A stretch of DNA of 64,000 nucleotides from Diphasiastrum complanatum (lineage: Eukaryota > Streptophyta > Lycopodiopsida > Lycopodiales > Lycopodiaceae). A model generated the notes under the pieces. The model did not search any database, was not told the DNA's origin, and saw only the letters and a program-made list of their open reading frames with translations. Location: NCBI GenBank assembly GCA_029204225.1, contig CM055094.1, positions 25,318,541 through 25,382,540 on the forward strand, written 5' to 3'. A program made the position numbers and the translations under genes. This document shows, piece by piece, positions 59,523 to 64,000 of the stretch; position 1 is the first letter of the stretch, and every line of letters starts with the position of its first letter.

Positions 59523-60190
59523 AACCTATGAAAAGTCCAAGATCTCAAACCACCTTGCCCAAAAAAATTTCAAATTTTTTAAATTTAGATCTAAAGGATC
59601 ACTTGCTAACACAAGAGTCACTTAATTTTTGACTTGTCATAGTGTTTAAGCAATGCATGTCTCAAGGCCCTAGGGTACTACCATGATACTTTTTAGTTTG
59701 ACAGTAATTTGAGACAAGCTCCCAATTGCCCAAGATGTGACATTAATGTTTGTCGTAAAACAGTGGGTGTGAGCGGCAGCGGAAGCTCGAGGCTTTGAGC
59801 TAGGCATGTAGGGACGGAAACACAACAGTTAGAAGCAAAAATATTCAAGTAGAAGAAGTCATACAAATTGTGCAAATGAACAACGCAGTAGTGAGACAAA
59901 AATTGCACTCTGATTAATATCAATAGTGAGTACAATGGCTTGAAGTAATAACTTCAGCTTGCTAAGCGTGATAACGTTGGCTACAGATAACTCTGATTGA
60001 AAGAGAAATTCAATTAACACTTACATAGTTTGATTCAACTAGTATATATATTTATAAGCGTTGAGAAAAAAATATCTTATGCCTTAACTGCCATTTACTC
60101 CAGTTTTGCATCTATACAAAGTTGGTAACCACCCTTAGGATATTTGTTTCTCCAGTTGTTTTAGGGTTGATGATAAGTTGGCGACGTTGG
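59523..60190. other. No recognisable gene
   Basis: AT-rich sequence between the hairpin cluster and the minisatellite. Nothing recognised. Confidence 0.4.
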
Positions 60191-60222
60191 TCTGCCAATG
60201 TAGCAAAAACGCGAAAAACCCA

Positions 60223-60510
60223 AAGGTGCCCTTTAGACTGAAGGTATGCAAATCCTGAAGGTGCCCTTAGACTTAAGGTGTTTAAATCCCTAAGGCACCC
60301 TTAGACTGAAGGCAGCGAAGAAGGCGAAGATGCCTTAGACTAAAGGTAGCGAAGAAGACGAAGGTGCCTTAGACTAAAGGCAACGAAGAAGACGAAGGTG
60401 CCTTGGATTAAAGACAACGAAGAAGGCGAAGGTGCCTTAGACTAAAGGCAGCGAAGAAGGCGAAGGTGTCTTAGATTAAAGGCAACGAAAAAGACGAAGG
60501 TGCCTTAAAA
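60223..60510. repeat. Minisatellite, unit about 34-42 bp, around eight copies
   Basis: Units follow the pattern gaaggtgcctta-gactaaaggc, then a-cgaagaagacg/ggcg. The first two to three copies are longer and more diverged (gaaggtgcccttagactgaa). A further gacgaaggtgcctta lies at about 60584. Each unit has an internal near-palindrome AAGGTGCCTT. Frames through it would give Lys/Glu-rich repeats, but there is no sign of a gene. Confidence 0.93.
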
Positions 60511-60725
60511 TGGTTTCTAAGGCATTCTGGCCACTTTGTCGCTTTTTTGCGAAGGGGTGAAAAAAGACGAAAAAAGGCGAAAAAGACGAAGGTGCCTTAA
60601 AAATAATTTTTAAAATATTTCAAGTAGCAAATAATATTAAAAAGTATGAATGAAATGAAAAACTTCATGCCACAAAAGTTTGAAATTCATACATAAGTTT
60701 CAAAATCATAAAATAGTCATGTACA

Positions 60726-61949
60726 CTATTCCCAAAAATCATTAAGGTCATTGACATCTTTGGGCTTTTCTAGAGGAGCCTCAATAGAGACAATGGCAAC
60801 CTCTTGTACAGTTTCCTCTACAGTCACAACATTGTAATCTTGAACTAAGACATCTACAAAGTCCCCTGTGTCATCCACTATCCCACTAGCGGGAGGTTGT
60901 GGTTCTTTCGATAGTGGAATTACAGAGTCTTCATCATCTGTAGACTTTTCTACCTCAATTAATTCATCTAACAAAATTTAGAAAGATTTCATTCGCATTT
61001 TTATAAAATCTACTCAGCTAGAATCTAAATCTACAACAACAACATGCCTTCCTTTTTGAACAATGCATGCGCTTGTACCGCTACCACTAAACAAATCTAA
61101 AACCTAGTCTGCTGGATGTAAAAAAAATTCAATAAGATGATTAATTAATTGTTGTGGCTTTTGATAAGAACAAGCCACAGAACCTATCATTGAACTTTTT
61201 AATATTTTTTTTTACTACTGGAAATTGGAACAAGTTCCCAAAGCTAGTCAACTCGGCGGTGTTGTACTGCAGCATGGAGCGTTTGCCATCCAGTGAATAA
61301 TAACCAATGGTTATGTATTCAATCTCATTACACAGCCGTGCACCACACCTGAATTGCAAACATTGGGCTTGTACCTACAAAAAGTAGAGTAAATTATTAT
61401 TTTAAACAATGATCTATGCTATTACAAATAAAGTTAAGTAATTAAAAAGTTAAGAACATACCAAACAACATTTTCAACCCCAACATTGCTTTTTGTTAAA
61501 AGAGCTTTTTGCACTGAAGTCGACTGCCAACTTGAATGGAATATTACAACTCTCAAAATAGGAAGAGTTGTAATTTCAAGAAATCTTTGCATTACACTAT
61601 GAGTTTCAATGAATTTAAATGAATAATCATTATTTAAAGATTCTTTCATCTGAAATCCATAGAAGATGTCTGCTATGCATAGAGTGTAGGGTCTTTTGTT
61701 TAAAAATTTTGAAATCTCCCTACGATCTTCCACAATGTAAAAACATGATCGTCAAGAACTCTACCTTGCACATGAAATGGAGAATCTCTTCTTAGCAATA
61801 TGGATAAATAGTTCACCAAGTTTAGTGCTATTTATACCTTTTGTAAAATAAAACATATATTTGTTTTTGTCCTTTAGAGGAACATATTGAGTCCAGCCCA
61901 AGATCCGAAAGAAAATCTTCAACATCCTTAATCTCGCAAAAATTTCGCT
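60726..61949 (-). pseudogene. Beta-class DNA amino-methyltransferase-like gene, broken
   Basis: Such enzymes methylate adenine N6 or cytosine N4 using S-adenosylmethionine. On the - strand, from acceptor at 61951: RNFCEIKDVEDFLSDLG, shift, WTQYVPLKDKNKYMFYF, shift, SPFHVQGRVLDDHVF, shift, FLNKRPYTLCIADIFYGFQM (ADIFYGF in place of D-P-P-Y, motif IV), then LRVVIFHSSWQSTSV and GVENVVW. An 87-nt GT-AG intron (61461-61375) follows, then YKPN, shift, EIEYITIGYYSLDGKR, FNDRFCGLFLSKAT, and after a shift LHPAD-stop-VLDLFSGSGT (motif I), GRHVVVVDLDSS-stop. An acidic tail (60974-60726) ends DVNDLNDFWE. Motif IV before motif I is the beta-type order. At least three in-frame stops and several shifts: not functional here. 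Family call from motifs only. Confidence 0.68.
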
Positions 61950-62626
61950 CTAAATATGCAAAAATACAATTATTATTGCCATTTTATTAGAATCTTACTA
62001 GAAAATTTCTTTGAAATTCATGTTTGATTTATAAAATTTTAAGATAGCAACATTTTTGTGTAGATTTTGATGTTTTTTAAAAAATTTAATGTCCAAGCCA
62101 AGAAAAAAAAAAGCATTTTCTATGTTGAGCATAGCAAGTTCTTTAAATTTGCAAAGATGTGTTATGCTCAACATAGAAACCTTTCTTCCTCTCGTCCGGG
62201 CTCTATGTTGAGCATAACATCTCTTCAATCTTTATGAGGTTATGCTATGCTCAACATAAGATATTCTCTTCCTCTCTCCCAAGTCCTATGTTGAGCATAA
62301 TGTGCATTCTCACTCAACGCGGTTATGCTATGCGGAGCATACGATCTCCTCTTTTGCTTGCCCGCGTTGAGTTGAGCAAAGCGTCTGGGCGAGAGGAAGA
62401 AATGTTTTTATGCTAAGCATAGCGAATCGTTGCAAAATAAAAGAACTTACTATGCTCAACATAGGATTAAAAAGAAACTAAACTTTTCTCCTAAGATTAT
62501 CATGGCACAATATTTGTCTATACTATGCTAAGCATAACATCTTATCTATTTAAATAAATTAAACCTTTGTAATACTATTCTAAGCATAGAGAAAGACTTT
62601 TAAAAAAGAAAAATTACAAATATCAC
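61950..62626 (-). other. Presumed intron of the methyltransferase-like gene
   Basis: On the - strand it starts GTGATA after gtccag and ends catatttag before agcgaa (677 nt). Most of it is occupied by the palindromic-motif cluster. The splice assignment is tentative because the gene is decayed. Confidence 0.4.
62116..62600. repeat. Cluster of palindromic TATGCTCAACATAG motifs, arm 1
   Basis: The motif and its complement (CTATGTTGAGCATA, variants TATGCTAAGCATA, TATGCGGAGCATA) occur about ten times between 62119 and 62592, often as cctatgttgagcataa followed by ttatgctatgctcaacata. Each is itself nearly self-complementary. Between them are CT-rich linkers (ttcctctctccc). The segment 62180-62360 is roughly the reverse complement of 62885-63060. 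Confidence 0.88.
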
Positions 62627-62815
62627 CTGGACAAAAAGTGGATTGTTGAAAGCTATGCGCGAGATTATAGAAGATCGTCACATGAATGCTTAGATCGCTT
62701 TGATGACAACCTTAAACACAAATTCGTAAATGAGGTGCCATGTCTTACTCTTTGGGTCCTTAAATAAAAACTTTGACCTGCAAACTTTAATGGGCCCCCT
62801 TTTTGACCGAATACT
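62627..62815 (-). pseudogene. Possible upstream exon of the methyltransferase-like gene
   Basis: The - frame reads KLVGDSTSIRSKRGPIKVC, RSKFLFKDPKSKTWHLIYEF and VFKVVIKAI, a stop, AFM, a stop, then RSSIISRIAFNNPLFVQ, ending at a plausible donor gtccag/gtgata. Two stops and no recognised domain. It is linked to the gene below only by strand, spacing and the donor. Confidence 0.35.
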
Positions 62816-62884
62816 AGTACTATCACCAACAAGTTTTTTCGGTTAACTTCGTGACCAACTCCAACGATCGCAACCGTGTCAAGT

Positions 62885-63095
62885 TTACCAACCCTAAGCA
62901 TAGAACGCGGGTGAGCGAAAGAGGAGATGCTATGCTCCGATAGCATAATCGCATTGAGTGAGAACACACGTTATGCTTAACATAGAACTCGATTTAGAAA
63001 AAGAGAATATCTTACGCTGAGGCATAGAGCTCGGGCGAGAGCAAGAACATAGCAAATCGTTGCAAAATAAAACAACTTGCTATGCTTAGCAAGTT
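62885..63095. repeat. Palindromic-motif cluster, arm 2 (inverted relative to arm 1)
   Basis: Contains cctaagcatagaacgcgggt, gatgctatgctccgatagca, ttatgcttaacatagaactc and tgctatgcttagcaag. It pairs with 62180-62360 in inverted orientation over about 170 bp. A short direct match also exists: aatcgttgcaaaataaaa at 62425 and again at 63056. Confidence 0.85.
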
Positions 63096-63128
63096 AAATT
63101 TAGAGGAGCCAACCCCTACTGAGTAGTC

Positions 63129-63727
63129 GAGGTACAACTTAATGGAGCAGTCAAATTGGAATACCTAGACAAATCTCCATATGGAACTCTAGTTAATGGA
63201 AGTCGTTTGTCAATATTATACACCTGACCCAAGAGGAGCGTGACAAAATAACCGAGAAATATATAAATATTGTGTCTACTTCTCTTTCTGCTCCTATACA
63301 TAATCTTTTTGTCAGAATTCCATACGATCCTACGCAGGTTTATTTGGATTCTGACCAGTATAACTAGTACGAGGCTCACCTAGCTAATAGAATTGATCTT
63401 TTTGGCAATTATTTTGATTTCTTTCTTCTAGATTCACATAGAAGCTTTAGATTAGGTCCCAAATTTTGTGCCGAGCTGAAAGATAAAACATCAGAGATTA
63501 CAGATGTAATAGTGAAATCCGAAAGAAGCTTTTTGCAGCATAGTATTAGTTTCGATTCTCATGGTGTAGTTTTTGTTGTTAGTCCATTTTTTATGGGAGC
63601 GATGAAGGCAAATGACACTGATTTTGAAAGGGCTGTATATTTTGTTGAATGCAGTCCAGTGGCAAAATTTTATTTGATTCCATATGAGAATAAGGATTGC
63701 TCGTTTGTTTTTGTTGCTTTAATTTAA
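63129..63727 (+). pseudogene. Unrecognised protein-coding frame with one shift and one stop
   Basis: A frame VQLNGAVKLEYLDKSPYGTL ends at a stop (63225). A second frame from 63218 reads IHLTQEERDKITEKYINIVS, SAPIHNLFVRIPYDPTQVYL, an amber stop at 63367, then 118 codons (ANRIDLFGNYFDFF, SFRLGPKFCAEL, SERSFLQHSISFDSHGVVF, RAVYFVECSPVAKFYLIPYE) to TAA 63725-63727. Amino-acid composition is protein-like, not repeat-like. No signal peptide, no membrane segment, no domain I recognise. It lies divergently to the methyltransferase-like gene, beyond the palindromic cluster. It could be a decayed host gene, a transposon protein or an endogenised viral protein; the sequence does not decide. Confidence 0.5.
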
Positions 63728-63843
63728 ATTGTTGCAGTCGACATTACTTTTATAAGTAAAGATTGCTTTAATTTTTATTTTGATTGTTGTAGTCGGCATT
63801 AGAGCCTGAACATTCTTTTTGTAAAGATAAATAAGGAGGGAGT

Positions 63844-63901
63844 ATCAAATTTTCTATGTGTAAAAGTAAACTCAACTGCTAATACACATAGAAAATTTGA
63901 T
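63844..63901. repeat. Perfect 19-bp inverted repeat (hairpin)
   Basis: ATCAAATTTTCTATGTGTA (63844-63862) pairs perfectly with its complement at 63883-63901 across a 20-nt loop, about 115 bp after the TAA of the preceding frame. It may be a transposon-end remnant, a small-RNA precursor or a 3' structural element. Confidence 0.92.
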
Positions 63902-64000
63902 TGTCTACTTCATGATGTTGTTCGGAAAGTACCGACAACAGCAATCTCAATTGGACAAATAATCATTAAATCTCTCAAGGTATATTCAATTCATCTCTGA

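Noticed and set aside
60223-60510. CRISPR-like array
   Set aside because: The units are contiguous with no unique spacers, and the window is a plant nuclear genome. It is a minisatellite.

Overview
This is nuclear DNA of a land plant, AT-rich and full of old repeats. Two host genes can be rebuilt exon by exon. One is a class II KNOX homeobox gene on the + strand (visible exons 6562-21143, with introns of about 9.5 kb and 4.1 kb). The other is a complete seven-exon ELO-type fatty-acid elongase on the - strand (52275 down to 48405, 290 codons plus stop). That elongase type, related to the moss and liverwort enzymes that make C20 polyunsaturated fatty acids, is not expected in seed plants. Together with large repeat-filled introns this points to a fern, or another non-seed vascular plant. 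The species cannot be named from the sequence.

Layout. 1-6561: AT-rich, no gene recognised, with a long foldback repeat (1851-2650) and two diverged tandem duplications. 6562-21143: the KNOX gene. Its first visible intron holds two hAT-like MITEs with 8-bp target duplications, a decayed Copia element with LTRs, and a decayed Ty3/Gypsy remnant with LTR and primer-binding site. 21144-33000: intergenic decay, with a Gypsy gag/protease remnant (22330-23715), a diverged duplicated repeat (27750/29080) and two Copia halves joined head to head (junction near 31382). 33000-48400: more repeats, including a 6-kb-spaced inverted repeat pair, a G-poor 1-kb block, a short-LTR gag-only Copia derivative (39954-42002), a Copia reverse-transcriptase fragment, and a broken unrecognised reading frame (44555-45505). 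48405-52275: the elongase gene. 52400-59500: tandem repeats and a G-rich non-coding stretch split by a Copia deletion derivative (55616-58541) with a perfect 5-bp target duplication. 59500-64000: hairpins, a minisatellite, and the most unusual locus of the window.

That locus (about 60.7-63.9 kb) has the decayed remains of a spliced gene on the - strand. Its motifs and their order fit a beta-class DNA amino-methyltransferase: a DPPY-like motif IV first, an FSGSGT motif I later, and an acidic tail. Its largest intron and its upstream flank carry clusters of a palindromic motif built on TATGCTCAACATAG. Next to it, on the + strand, is an unrecognised frame of about 170 codons with one in-frame stop, followed by a perfect 19-bp hairpin. 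DNA methyltransferases of this type are rare in land plants.

The two host genes look intact where visible. Nearly all other coding signal is broken by stops and frameshifts and is annotated as pseudogene. No tRNA, rRNA, CRISPR array or bacterial-type operon was seen. All exon junctions were read by eye from GT-AG signals and protein-family continuity, and no RNA evidence was available.
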